Assembly (NCBI GenBank): GCA_029240935.1
Contig: JARDZI010000007.1
Span: 1-35,155, forward strand
Direction of reading: 5' to 3'
DNA from: Clostridiales bacterium
GTDB lineage: Bacteria > Bacillota > Clostridia > Clostridiales > Caloramatoraceae
Length of the DNA: 35,155 nt
Positions within the stretch are counted from its first letter, which is position 1. Every line of letters begins with the position of its first letter. Below the pieces are notes generated by a model. The model made no database searches and was not told the origin of the DNA. It saw only the letters and a list, made by a program, of their open reading frames with translations. Below, piece after piece: positions 17,739 to 24,699 of this stretch. The position numbers were made by a program, and so were the translations under genes.

Positions 17739-18803
17739 ATGAGGAGAATTGGAACCATATCCTCTGCAGCAGGATTGATATTTCTTGGGGTATGGATGAT
17801 AATAAGCAAAACAAATCCAGCCCTTGGGGAAGAAGTTTTTAAGTGGTGGCCAGCAGTTATTGTAGTGTTAGGAATTGAAGTGCTATTTCAGTTCAGCAGA
17901 AAAGAAGGGGAGAAGACAAGAATAAACTTTCTTATAATCCCAGTTCTTTTAGTACTGCTAAGTGTGAATATATATCATGGAGTAAAAAGCGGTATTGGGG
18001 ATCTACTTGAAAATATTGATCTTGGTAATATTCCAAATATAAATATTAGTGGGCTTGATATAAACAACTATAAGCCTGTTAAGACAACCAAGACCTTAAA
18101 GGTTAGTGGAAATAAGCTATATTTTTCAGCAGATAATATAAAGTTGAATATAAAGAAATTAACAGCTGGAGACATAAGAATAGAAGGAGATGTTTATGTA
18201 GATAAGGACTACTCCATGGATATGTACAATATTATGGAGAAAAGTGAAGGCTATGGATACAATGTACAAATCAAAGAAAGCTATGTGAAAAAGGTTGAAC
18301 TTGATATTTATTTGCCTGATGGCATTGGATTAGAAATTGAAGGTGACAATCTTGAAATAATGAGTGACGATAAGTTTATTCAATCAGCTATTGATATTAA
18401 GGGTGATAATTGTAACATAAAGCTTCAGGGAGCAGCTTCAAGCCAGATCAATTTTGATAATGGAAATGTAAACCTTGAGAATATTAATGACATTAGGATA
18501 GCTGGTGGGAATTCAAATATAAAAATAGATGGAGAAGTTGAAAATATAAATATTAAATCAGATCTTGGAAGAATAGATGTGGACAATATAACATCCAAGA
18601 ATGTAAATATTGAAATGGACCAAGGAGTGGTAGACTTTAGAACTCAGGATGAAAATGCAGGAGTAAACATTGAACTTGATCAGGGAGTTACTGAAATCAA
18701 TGATTCTAAGTTTGTAAATGCAGGAAGCAGCAGGACATTTGGAACAGGGTCAGGCAAGGTTAAGATAATAATGGATCAGGGTGCAGTAAAATTCAGTAAT
18801 TAG
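17739..18803 (+). CDS. DUF5668/DUF4097-like membrane-anchored beta-repeat protein
   Basis: The 354-residue protein begins with two or three membrane segments: IGTISSAAGLIFLGVWMII, FKWWPAVIVVLGIEVLF and FLIIPVLLVLLSVNIY. These resemble the DUF5668 / LiaI-LiaF-like N-terminal region. The rest is a beta-rich repeat domain like DUF4097, with short Asn/Asp/Ile repeats (VNIEMDQGVVDF, VNIELDQGVTEI, VKIIMDQGAVKF). Related proteins occur in envelope-stress systems. It is 354 residues long, exactly as its paralog at 32630. GAGGAGG precedes the ATG. It is the first gene of an operon with the sigma factor and anti-sigma. Confidence 0.78.
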   Translation: MRRIGTISSAAGLIFLGVWMIISKTNPALGEEVFKWWPAVIVVLGIEVLFQFSRKEGEKTRINFLIIPVLLVLLSVNIYHGVKSGIGDLLENIDLGNIPNINISGLDINNYKPVKTTKTLKVSGNKLYFSADNIKLNIKKLTAGDIRIEGDVYVDKDYSMDMYNIMEKSEGYGYNVQIKESYVKKVELDIYLPDGIGLEIEGDNLEIMSDDKFIQSAIDIKGDNCNIKLQGAASSQINFDNGNVNLENINDIRIAGGNSNIKIDGEVENINIKSDLGRIDVDNITSKNVNIEMDQGVVDFRTQDENAGVNIELDQGVTEINDSKFVNAGSSRTFGTGSGKVKIIMDQGAVKFSN

Positions 18804-18815
18804 GAGTGAGAAGCC

Positions 18816-19352
18816 TTGGAGGAACAGGATTTGATAAAGGGGCTTAGGGAAGGTGATGAGGACTGCTTCATCCGGGTGGTGGATTTGTACAAAAAGAAGG
18901 TTGTTTCTCTTTGCTATTCATACACCCATGATTATCAGGAAGCAGAGGATTTATCCCAGGAGGCCTTTATAACCATATACAACAGCATACAAAACTTCAG
19001 GGAAGAATGCTCCCTTTCAACATATATCTATAAAATAACTGTATCTAGATGCCTTGATTTTAAACGGAAGAGGAGCATTAAAAATTTTCTGACAGGTTTG
19101 ATTAGCGTCCATAAGGAAGAAAGCTTTGATGTTGATGATAAAAACTATGTAAGAGAATGTATTCAATCTTTATCTGAGGAGCTTAAAACTGCAGTGGTTT
19201 TATACTACTATGTTGGCTTAAGTCAGAAGGAAATTGGAGAGGTTTTAAATATATCTCAAAAAAATGTTGAGGGCAAGATATACAGGGCAAAACAAAAGCT
19301 TAGATTGGAATTTGAGAAGGGAGGGTTTATGGATGCAGCAAGAATGGGATGA
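18816..19352 (+). CDS. ECF-type RNA polymerase sigma factor
   Basis: This 178-residue protein has both sigma regions. Region 2 includes LCYSYTHDYQEAEDLSQEAF, YNSIQNF and STYIYKITVSRCLDFKR. Region 4 includes LSEELKTAVVLYYY and GLSQKEIGEVLNISQKNVEG, a helix-turn-helix. It would direct RNA polymerase to a small regulon, probably in response to an envelope signal. The start is TTG at 18816, 12 nt after the previous stop, with AGGAGTGAG before it. It sits second in its operon. Its 3' end overlaps the next gene by 20 nt. Confidence 0.92.
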   Translation: MEEQDLIKGLREGDEDCFIRVVDLYKKKVVSLCYSYTHDYQEAEDLSQEAFITIYNSIQNFREECSLSTYIYKITVSRCLDFKRKRSIKNFLTGLISVHKEESFDVDDKNYVRECIQSLSEELKTAVVLYYYVGLSQKEIGEVLNISQKNVEGKIYRAKQKLRLEFEKGGFMDAARMG

Positions 19353-19623
19353 TTTAGATAGAGTTATTGAGGAATCCTTTGAGGATGTAAAAATCAGTGA
19401 TGGCTATAATTACAAGCTCATGGCTAAGATGAAAAAGAAGAAACAGGCCAGGAATCAGAGCTACACATTTGCATTCAGCCTTATACTTGCTGGGTTTTTA
19501 ATAATGTTTATGTATACCTCCGATGTTCAATATAGGCTTATTGATATACAATGTAGAATAAAAAGTGATATTACTATGCTTCAAAGCAACTTTAATATTT
19601 TTAACAACTTTAAGGGAGAGTGA
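19333..19623 (+). CDS. Probable anti-sigma factor, single membrane span
   Basis: From the ATG at 19333 the protein has 96 residues. The N-terminal 42 residues are charged (WDDLDRVIEESFEDVK, KMKKKKQAR), and one membrane span follows (SYTFAFSLILAGFLIMFMYT). A short extracytoplasmic tail of about 35 residues completes it. No zinc-binding HxxxCxxC motif is present. Position directly after an ECF sigma gene, with overlap, and the one-span topology suggest an anti-sigma role. This is inference from context. GGGAGG about 8 nt upstream supports the start at 19333. An upstream in-frame ATG at 19264 lies inside the sigma gene. Confidence 0.65.
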   Translation: MQQEWDDLDRVIEESFEDVKISDGYNYKLMAKMKKKKQARNQSYTFAFSLILAGFLIMFMYTSDVQYRLIDIQCRIKSDITMLQSNFNIFNNFKGE

Positions 19624-20123
19624 TTATATTGCAAAAGAGGAATAGCTTTCTTACTTTTATAACAGCGTTGATTCCAGGGGTTGGATATATGTATCTAGGA
19701 CTTGTAAAAAGAGGCATTCAAGTTCTTCTAGCCTTTCTTCTGGTAGAACCTCTTTTCAGACTTCTTGGAATAGGCTTTTTAACTGGAATTGTAAGAATTC
19801 CAATATGGTTCTATACATTCTTTGACACCTTCAGTGTTGCCAGAATGCTCGATATGGAGAAGCCAGTACATGATACTGATTTTATATTCAGTAAGTATGT
19901 AAAGGATGGGGAATATCCAGTTGTAGATAGAAACAAGATAGGTAGAAATCTTACCTTAATAATAGCAATTGCATTAATACTTATTGGAATCTTTGCTATA
20001 TTAAACAATTTGTTTATATCTTACCCAATATACAAGTTAATTAGAAGCTATATAAGCTCATTGTTTATACCAGTACTTTTAGTTTTAGCAGGGATATATT
20101 TGTTGTTTAGAAATAGGAAATAG
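19620..20123 (+). CDS. Multi-pass membrane protein, TM2-like N-terminus
   Basis: The protein has 164-167 residues and four to five membrane segments. The N-terminal block FLTFITALIPGVGYMYLGLV resembles the PG.GY.YLG signature of TM2-like proteins. A soluble loop (DFIFSKYVKDGEYPVVDRN) follows, then two more hydrophobic segments. Its paralog is at 33721-34224, with the same block order. The start is either GTG at 19620, overlapping the preceding stop, or TTG at 19629, which lines up with the paralog. Function unknown. It is the last gene of the ECF operon, before the hairpin at 20141. Confidence 0.7.
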   Translation: MIILQKRNSFLTFITALIPGVGYMYLGLVKRGIQVLLAFLLVEPLFRLLGIGFLTGIVRIPIWFYTFFDTFSVARMLDMEKPVHDTDFIFSKYVKDGEYPVVDRNKIGRNLTLIIAIALILIGIFAILNNLFISYPIYKLIRSYISSLFIPVLLVLAGIYLLFRNRK

Positions 20124-20140
20124 AATAGAAATTTTAATAG

Positions 20141-20194
20141 GGCAACTATATTTTACATTAGTATTTAAGATTTTAAATGTAAAATATAGTTGCC
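20141..20194. terminator. Long perfect hairpin after the ECF operon
   Basis: GGCAACTATATTTTACATT (20141-20159) is exactly complementary to 20176-20194, a 19-bp stem with a 16-nt loop. TTATT follows. It can end the ECF operon transcript. The long perfect stem could equally mark a small repeat element. Confidence 0.7.
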
Positions 20195-20246
20195 TTATTA
20201 TGTAAGTATTTATGTAAACCAAATTAGTACCATAATTGTGATATTG

Positions 20247-20255
20247 TGGTATAAT
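20247..20255 (+). promoter_or_regulatory. Candidate extended -10 promoter reading into element C
   Basis: TGGTATAAT (20247-20255) is a perfect TGnTATAAT extended -10. No good -35 is seen at 16-18 bases. A near-palindrome, GGTCAGGTGACC, lies at 20263-20274. It points into element C and the array behind it and lies downstream of the ECF operon hairpin. Confidence 0.45.
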
Positions 20256-20276
20256 ACTACTAGGTCAGGTGACCCA

Positions 20277-20392
20277 GGATACTGTATAACAACCAGAGTT
20301 AGGATAGACGACACTAATGTCGGTAATACCGCCATATCTAGGGGTAATAACGACAGAGGAGGGGCGATAGTGCAATAGTTAATGGAAATCCC
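20277..20392 (+). repeat. Structured element C (class 2, attC-like)
   Basis: The core 20290-20392 aligns without gaps with element A (10983-11085). The left side reads GGATACTGTATAACAACC and the right end GTTAATGGAAATCCC. CACTA/TAGTG and GTC/GAC pairs are present. The left TATAAC does not fully pair with the right GTTAAT. It is the first element of the second array. Confidence 0.6.
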
Positions 20393-20554
20393 TGAGCAAA
20401 TTAAGATGACTTTATGAAAGAAAATCTAAAAAATTAGTAATGAAGAATAGTAGGATATTATTCATCATGCAGGCCAATAGGATATTGAAGAACAGTATTA
20501 AGTTATTTACAAATGCGTAGCAAATAACAACTTTTTATAAAGGGGGGGATTAAA

Positions 20555-20767
20555 ATGCCTTTACTTGCTCCATACGTGTTAATATACGTATCACTTATAT
20601 TCATATTTAGTGCATTGTTGATGTGGCTCTGGAATATTACTATAACAAAAATTTTTAATATTAGGGATATTACCTATTGGGAAGCATTCAGATTAATGAT
20701 TATAGCATGGCTTATTTTTGGAAAGGGTCTTGAGCTTACTATTAGTTTTATAATAAGTCTGCTATGA
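20555..20767 (+). CDS. Small two-span membrane protein, 70 residues
   Basis: Two hydrophobic segments (YVLIYVSLIFIFSALLMWLW and LMIIAWLIFGKGLELTISFIISL) flank a short polar part with FNIRDITYWEAFR. AAAGGGGGGGAT gives a strong ribosome site 5-6 nt before the ATG. The family is not recognised. It is the only gene between elements C and D, so it would form a one-gene cassette of about 600 bp. Confidence 0.65.
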   Translation: MPLLAPYVLIYVSLIFIFSALLMWLWNITITKIFNIRDITYWEAFRLMIIAWLIFGKGLELTISFIISLL

Positions 20768-20864
20768 TTCTTATTTGCTACGTATTTTATACATGATGTA
20801 TAATATTCTTATTTTGTTTATCAAAATTTTTTAGATTAGTTTAGCCTGAGAGTTTGAGGTAAAC

Positions 20865-20996
20865 GGGACTTCCACTAACAACGCATGGCAGTTCGTGCTG
20901 GGGTGGTCAAGCTCTGGGGCAGCAGCACACATGTCTTCAATACTGCTATCGCCTATTTCAGACACGTCTGCCATGCAAAACGTTAGTAGAAATCCC
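20865..20996 (+). repeat. Structured element D (class 1, attC-like)
   Basis: Outer arms GGGACTTCCACTAAC and GTTAGTAGAAATCCC pair at 13 of 15 positions. Middle arms GCATGGCAG (20883-20891) and CTGCCATGC (20968-20976) pair perfectly over 9 bp. Inner arms are GTGCTG (20895-20900) and CAGCAC (20923-20928). A few unpaired bases (AAC on the left, AAAAC on the right) separate the outer and middle arms. It is visibly GC-richer than its surroundings. Confidence 0.75.
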
Positions 20997-21181
20997 TAAG
21001 TAGATAAGAGCCAGGATCATAAAGAATTTTAATCATTAAGGCATGATAGTAATAAATTGTATATAGCAAATACGTTATTTAAAAAGCAAATGCAAATCTG
21101 CATCTATGATGTATTCGAAATATAAATGATGCAGAAATAAACTTCAGTTGTAAATTAAAGACCTAAAAGAGGTGGGATAAA

Positions 21182-21700
21182 ATGAACGCATTTTTGATAG
21201 TTATACCAATTTTACTTACAAGGTATGGTCTACTAAGTATTTTAAACGGGGAAGCATTAAAACGTGCGGGTTTCTTTGCTCCTTTAATAGGTAGAGAAAA
21301 AGTAGCATTCTGGGTTTATCAAATTACAACAATCCTTATTATACTAAAATTATTATTTCTCAAAATCAGAACCGACTCTAATTGGTTTTATATAGGTTTG
21401 ATTATATATAGTTTAGGACTTGTTTTATATATTGTATCTATAGTAAATTATGCTAAGCCTAAAATGAATGGAATAAATTTAAATGGGTTATATCGAATAT
21501 CCCGCAATCCTATGTACATAGCATATTTCATCTATTTTGTTGGGTGTGTATTACTTACACATTCATGGATATTACTTGTGTTATTAATAGTTTTTCAAGT
21601 ATCAGCACACTGGATTATTCTTTCAGAAGAAAGATGGTGTATCAGGAAATTTGGAGAAGAGTTCATAAAATATATGAGTAAAGTGAGACGTTATATTTAG
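21182..21700 (+). CDS. Isoprenylcysteine methyltransferase-like membrane protein
   Basis: The 172-residue protein has four or five membrane segments and ends with the ICMT/PEMT-type signature: LYRISRNPMYIAYFIYFVG, then HWIILSEERWCIRKFGEEFI. These RxxRNPMY and EE...FGEEF blocks bind SAM and substrate in the isoprenylcysteine carboxyl methyltransferase superfamily. Bacterial members methylate varied lipids or small molecules; the substrate is unknown. AGAGGTGGG precedes the ATG. It is the first of two genes between elements D and E. Confidence 0.85.
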   Translation: MNAFLIVIPILLTRYGLLSILNGEALKRAGFFAPLIGREKVAFWVYQITTILIILKLLFLKIRTDSNWFYIGLIIYSLGLVLYIVSIVNYAKPKMNGINLNGLYRISRNPMYIAYFIYFVGCVLLTHSWILLVLLIVFQVSAHWIILSEERWCIRKFGEEFIKYMSKVRRYI

Positions 21701-21768
21701 ATAGATATGATATAACTTTATTATTCGGGTGATACTTCGCATTATTTATATTTTGGGAGGTTATGTTC

Positions 21769-22350
21769 ATGGTAATTGATTATTCAAAATATTACTGGAG
21801 GAATTCGGTTATAACTCTTAGACGGCCCAAAGAAGATGACTGGGAATGTTTGGTACATCATATGTTTGATAGCCAAGGGCGCTTTTTCTTTAACGAGAAA
21901 ATAGATTTGCCAACAGACCTTGAACTCTACAAAAGAAGAACTGAATTTTTGGACCCAGAAAAATTAAACTATACATGTTTTGCGATTGAAAATAGTGAAG
22001 GAAAACATGTTGGGATAGCAAATCTCTTTAATATTGATGAACGAAACGGGACTTTCGGTCCAATTGGAATCGTAATAAATCCAACAGACAGAGGTAAGGG
22101 ATATGCTGTTGTGGCTTACAGAATGCTTGGAAAATACATGTTTAATGAACGAAGAATGCATAAATGGAATAATGGGTATATAGAAGAAAATAAAGCTTCC
22201 GAAACTTTACATAAAAAAATAGGTTTTATAATCGAAGGCGTTCAAAAAGACATGTATTATCATGAAGGTAGGTATTGGAATCAGGTCATTTGCGGCATGA
22301 CAGAAACACAGTTTTTCGAAAATGAAAAACGACGCCCTAACCTCTACTAA
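21769..22350 (+). CDS. GNAT family N-acetyltransferase (RimJ/RimL type)
   Basis: From the ATG at 21769 the protein has 193 residues. NSVITLRRPKEDDWECLVHH is the N-terminal block, and GPIGIVINPTDRGKGYAVVAYRML has the acetyl-CoA loop (DRGKGYA). ENKASETLHKKIGFIIEGVQ and DMYYHEGRYWNQVICGM complete the RimJ/RimL pattern. I chose 21769 because GGGAGG at 21755-21760 is 8 nt upstream; the ATG at 21763 is only 2 nt from it. It follows the ICMT-like gene in the same interval. Confidence 0.88.
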   Translation: MVIDYSKYYWRNSVITLRRPKEDDWECLVHHMFDSQGRFFFNEKIDLPTDLELYKRRTEFLDPEKLNYTCFAIENSEGKHVGIANLFNIDERNGTFGPIGIVINPTDRGKGYAVVAYRMLGKYMFNERRMHKWNNGYIEENKASETLHKKIGFIIEGVQKDMYYHEGRYWNQVICGMTETQFFENEKRRPNLY

Positions 22351-22428
22351 TAAGCATAATCTATAGCCGAGTTAGTTCATAACTTTCTTGTATTATATAG
22401 CAATTTATTATAAAAGTACGGGATGTAT

Positions 22429-22565
22429 TTGCCACTGCATATAATACCACATGGCAGTTGGTGCTGGGGTGGTCAAGCTCTTAAGCAGCCAGCACACATG
22501 TCTTCAATACGGTTATCGCCTATTTTAGACACGTCTGCTATGCAAAACGTTATATGCCATCGCAA
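22429..22565 (+). repeat. Structured element E (class 1, attC-like)
   Basis: Middle arms CATGGCAG (22450-22457) and CTGCTATG (22535-22542) pair with one G-T. Inner arms GTGCTGG (22461-22467) and CCAGCAC (22489-22495) pair perfectly over 7 bp. The body is nearly identical to D. The outer ends differ from D: GCATATAA on the left and GTTATATGC on the right. Here the two outer ends match each other. Confidence 0.75.
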
Positions 22566-22606
22566 TATGAATAGTAATTATTAAAAATATATTTGGAGGG
22601 TTTTGA

Positions 22607-22651
22607 ATGAAAAGTTTAGGGTTATGGCTTTGCAATTCATCTCGGAGGTGA
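22607..22651 (+). CDS. Possible 14-residue leader peptide
   Basis: ATG at 22607 follows TTGGAGGG. The frame reads MKSLGLWLCNSSRR and stops at 22649-22651. The stop overlaps the strong ribosome site (GGAGGTGA) of the next tiny frame. It may be a real short peptide or the ruined start of an older gene. Confidence 0.3.
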   Translation: MKSLGLWLCNSSRR

Positions 22652-22658
22652 GTCGTTT

Positions 22659-22721
22659 ATGAATGCCATAAAAGGATATATGGTCTTCGGAATTGTCACC
22701 GTTTTAACCTGTTTGGTTTAG
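22659..22721 (+). CDS. Possible 20-residue hydrophobic peptide
   Basis: ATG at 22659 follows GGAGGTGA (22644-22651) at good spacing. The frame reads MNAIKGYMVFGIVTVLTCLV, one short membrane-like segment, and ends in TAG at 22719-22721. It may be a small toxin-like or leader peptide, or the truncated N-terminus of a membrane protein. Nothing else supports either reading. Confidence 0.3.
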   Translation: MNAIKGYMVFGIVTVLTCLV

Positions 22722-22760
22722 TGATTGGTAATTTGGTATATAAGTAAAGGGGTGTTGATT

Positions 22761-23141
22761 GTGAAAATTAATAAGATTGCAGCTGGATACTCGATATTCG
22801 TTGGGTTATCTATGATCGGTATGTGGATTATGTTCTATTGCACCGGGGAAATTCCCGAACTAAATACTAAGCCAGCAGAAATAGGGTTACATATAACTGG
22901 CGAGATGATTACTGCTGTCGTACTTATAATCGGAGGTTATGCTATATTTACAAAAAAGAGCTGGGGACTCCAGGTATATACTTTGTCAATGGGAATGTTG
23001 TTATATACGTTAATTGTAAGCCCAGGATATTACGTCCAGAGAGGAGAAATCCCTTTTATAATTATGTTTTCTGTTCTATTCCTTTTGTCAGTACTCTTTA
23101 TTATTTTTTCGATTATTAAAAGGGAAGGTTTCCGCAACTAA
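22761..23141 (+). CDS. Integral membrane protein, four spans, 126 residues
   Basis: The four hydrophobic segments are IAAGYSIFVGLSMIGMWIMF, MITAVVLIIGGYAIF, YTLSMGMLLYTLIVSPGYY and IIMFSVLFLLSVLFIIFSII. The GTG at 22761 (VKINKIAAG) is preferred: AGGGG lies about 9 nt upstream, while the in-frame ATG at 22725 has none. No named family recognised. It lies between elements E and F. Confidence 0.65.
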   Translation: MKINKIAAGYSIFVGLSMIGMWIMFYCTGEIPELNTKPAEIGLHITGEMITAVVLIIGGYAIFTKKSWGLQVYTLSMGMLLYTLIVSPGYYVQRGEIPFIIMFSVLFLLSVLFIIFSIIKREGFRN

Positions 23142-23179
23142 CAATAGGGAAATGATAATGTTAGAAATTCTTTGGAGAC

Positions 23180-23314
23180 GTGACAGTGTATAACAAGGCA
23201 CTCCCATTCGTTGTGGCTAAATAGGGTCAAGCCTACGAAGCAGCCACAACACATGCTTTTGCCACCTACCGAGGCTCAAGCACGTCGGGAGTTCAAAACG
23301 TTAGTAGAAATCCC
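23180..23314 (+). repeat. Structured element F (class 1, attC-like)
   Basis: Middle arms ACTCCC (23200-23205) and GGGAGT (23287-23292) pair. Inner arms GTTGTGGC (23210-23217) and GCCACAAC (23243-23250) pair perfectly over 8 bp. The left end reads GTGTATAACAAGGC and the right end CGTTAGTAGAAATCCC; these outer ends do not pair with each other beyond TAAC/GTTA. The body is nearly identical to H. Confidence 0.75.
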
Positions 23315-23469
23315 TAAGTAAATAAAGACTAGAATCATAAAGAATTTAAATTATTAAAGAATAATAGCAATTTATGAAGAACTAATCTTGTTAGATTAGG
23401 GAGAAAAAAAGCCTTCTTTTTCTTTTGTAAATTGAATGAGTTATGGTAACATATTAATTTATTGTAATA

Positions 23470-23507
23470 AACATACACCTATGATAATATATATACGAAT
23501 GTATGTT
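23470..23507 (+). promoter_or_regulatory. Inverted repeat around a possible -10
   Basis: AACATACA (23470-23477) and TGTATGTT (23500-23507) are perfect 8-bp inverted repeats 22 bases apart. The interval contains ATGATAATATATA, a plausible -10. It lies upstream of the GNAT gene at 23536 and could be an operator or a weak hairpin. Confidence 0.35.
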
Positions 23508-23535
23508 CGATAAAAATTTAAAGGGAGTTGGGATT

Positions 23536-24288
23536 ATGAAAAATGCTGAAATAATCAAGCACATTGATGATGGAGCAAATTTTTATCTGAGGTTACTGGG
23601 TGATGCGGAACACATGGAGTATATTGACAACGGCTATTATTCAATTATCAGACCTAAAAGTGGCCAAAAAGGTGGTACATCACTTTTCAATATAAGGTTG
23701 GAGCATTTGTATGATAAGGAGCTAAAAGAAAAAATCAATGAAATTACGGAATTAAATATACATACTTGGTGGGGATTAGGATTGTCAGAAAGGATATTTA
23801 ATGCAATATTCGGTGAGAATAGACCAGAACCAGTTCCTGAACCCAACGACGAAGAAGCTAATATGGCGATGCTATCTAAAGATAAACCACAGTATGAAGA
23901 GATTGCTATGCCTATATCTGTGAAAAGGGTTGATAATATGGAAGATTTTAAATTGTGGGCTAATATAAGTAATACCGTATTGCACGATGGATATCCAATT
24001 ATACATCCTATAAATCATTACCGCCTAAGCCAAAATGGTGTTATGCCTTGCTATATTGCATATTATAACGGAACAGCTGCTTCTGTATGCTCAATTATAA
24101 ATAATAAGGATATTTCATCCCTTGAATTTGTTGCAACTATAGACGAGTTTCGTAGAAGAGGCCTTGCCAGGGCTGTTTGTATTAAAGCAATTGATGATGC
24201 AGTAAAGAATGGTTCTAAAATCATTACACTGAGAGCCTTTGCTGGAGCAAAAAAACTATATCAGACAATGGGGTTTAGGATTTATTAA
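23536..24288 (+). CDS. GNAT family N-acetyltransferase with N-terminal extension
   Basis: From the ATG at 23536 the protein has 250 residues. The C-terminal 130 residues are a GNAT domain: CYIAYYNGTAASVCSIINN gives the strands, LEFVATIDEFRRRGLARAV the acetyl-CoA loop (RRRGLA), and AGAKKLYQTMGFRIY the end. The first 110 residues are an unrecognised domain with a WWGLGLSERIF block. AAAGGGAGT 10 nt upstream supports this start; the ATG at 23503 lies inside an inverted repeat. It is the single gene between elements F and G. Confidence 0.82.
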   Translation: MKNAEIIKHIDDGANFYLRLLGDAEHMEYIDNGYYSIIRPKSGQKGGTSLFNIRLEHLYDKELKEKINEITELNIHTWWGLGLSERIFNAIFGENRPEPVPEPNDEEANMAMLSKDKPQYEEIAMPISVKRVDNMEDFKLWANISNTVLHDGYPIIHPINHYRLSQNGVMPCYIAYYNGTAASVCSIINNKDISSLEFVATIDEFRRRGLARAVCIKAIDDAVKNGSKIITLRAFAGAKKLYQTMGFRIY

Positions 24289-24412
24289 TTAAAAATATAA
24301 GCATTAAAATAGAAAATATTTAGAGTAGATACATATTAGTTACTTCCCATATTTCATTTGTTGCTTATCAAGTTGGGATTTTTATTTCCCAGTAATTGAA
24401 AGTTTTGTGTGT

Positions 24413-24548
24413 GGGGACTTCTACTAACAAAGGCTTGCAGTTTGTTGTGGAAGCCAAGGAGTCAAGCTATAAAGTCGCCACAACACATTCCTTCGCCACA
24501 TGAATGGGCTCAGGGATGTCTGCAAGCAGGAACGTTAGTGGAAATTCC
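24413..24548 (+). repeat. Structured element G (class 1, attC-like)
   Basis: The left arm is GGGGACTTCTACTAAC and the right arm GTTAGTGGAAATTCC. Middle arms GCTTGCAG (24433-24440) and CTGCAAGC (24520-24527) pair perfectly over 8 bp. Inner arms are GTTGTGG (24444-24450) and CCACAAC (24478-24484). The left arm pairs better with the right end of element F, 1.1 kb upstream, than with its own right arm. Confidence 0.75.
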
Positions 24549-24699
24549 ATTGAAGGTTTCGATAGAAATAAAAAGGGTTTGAAAACAATTATAGAAAATA
24601 GAGAATTAAGGATAATTTATCTGATATATAGATAAATAGGAATTTGTTGTTGAGTTTTTTATATAATATCACACTGTTTCAATGAAAGGATAGATGTTG

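Noticed and set aside
20190-20378. A 62-codon open frame over the promoter and element C
   Set aside because: It lies inside the terminator arm and the structured element, lacks a ribosome site, and its homologous stretch in element A is not open.
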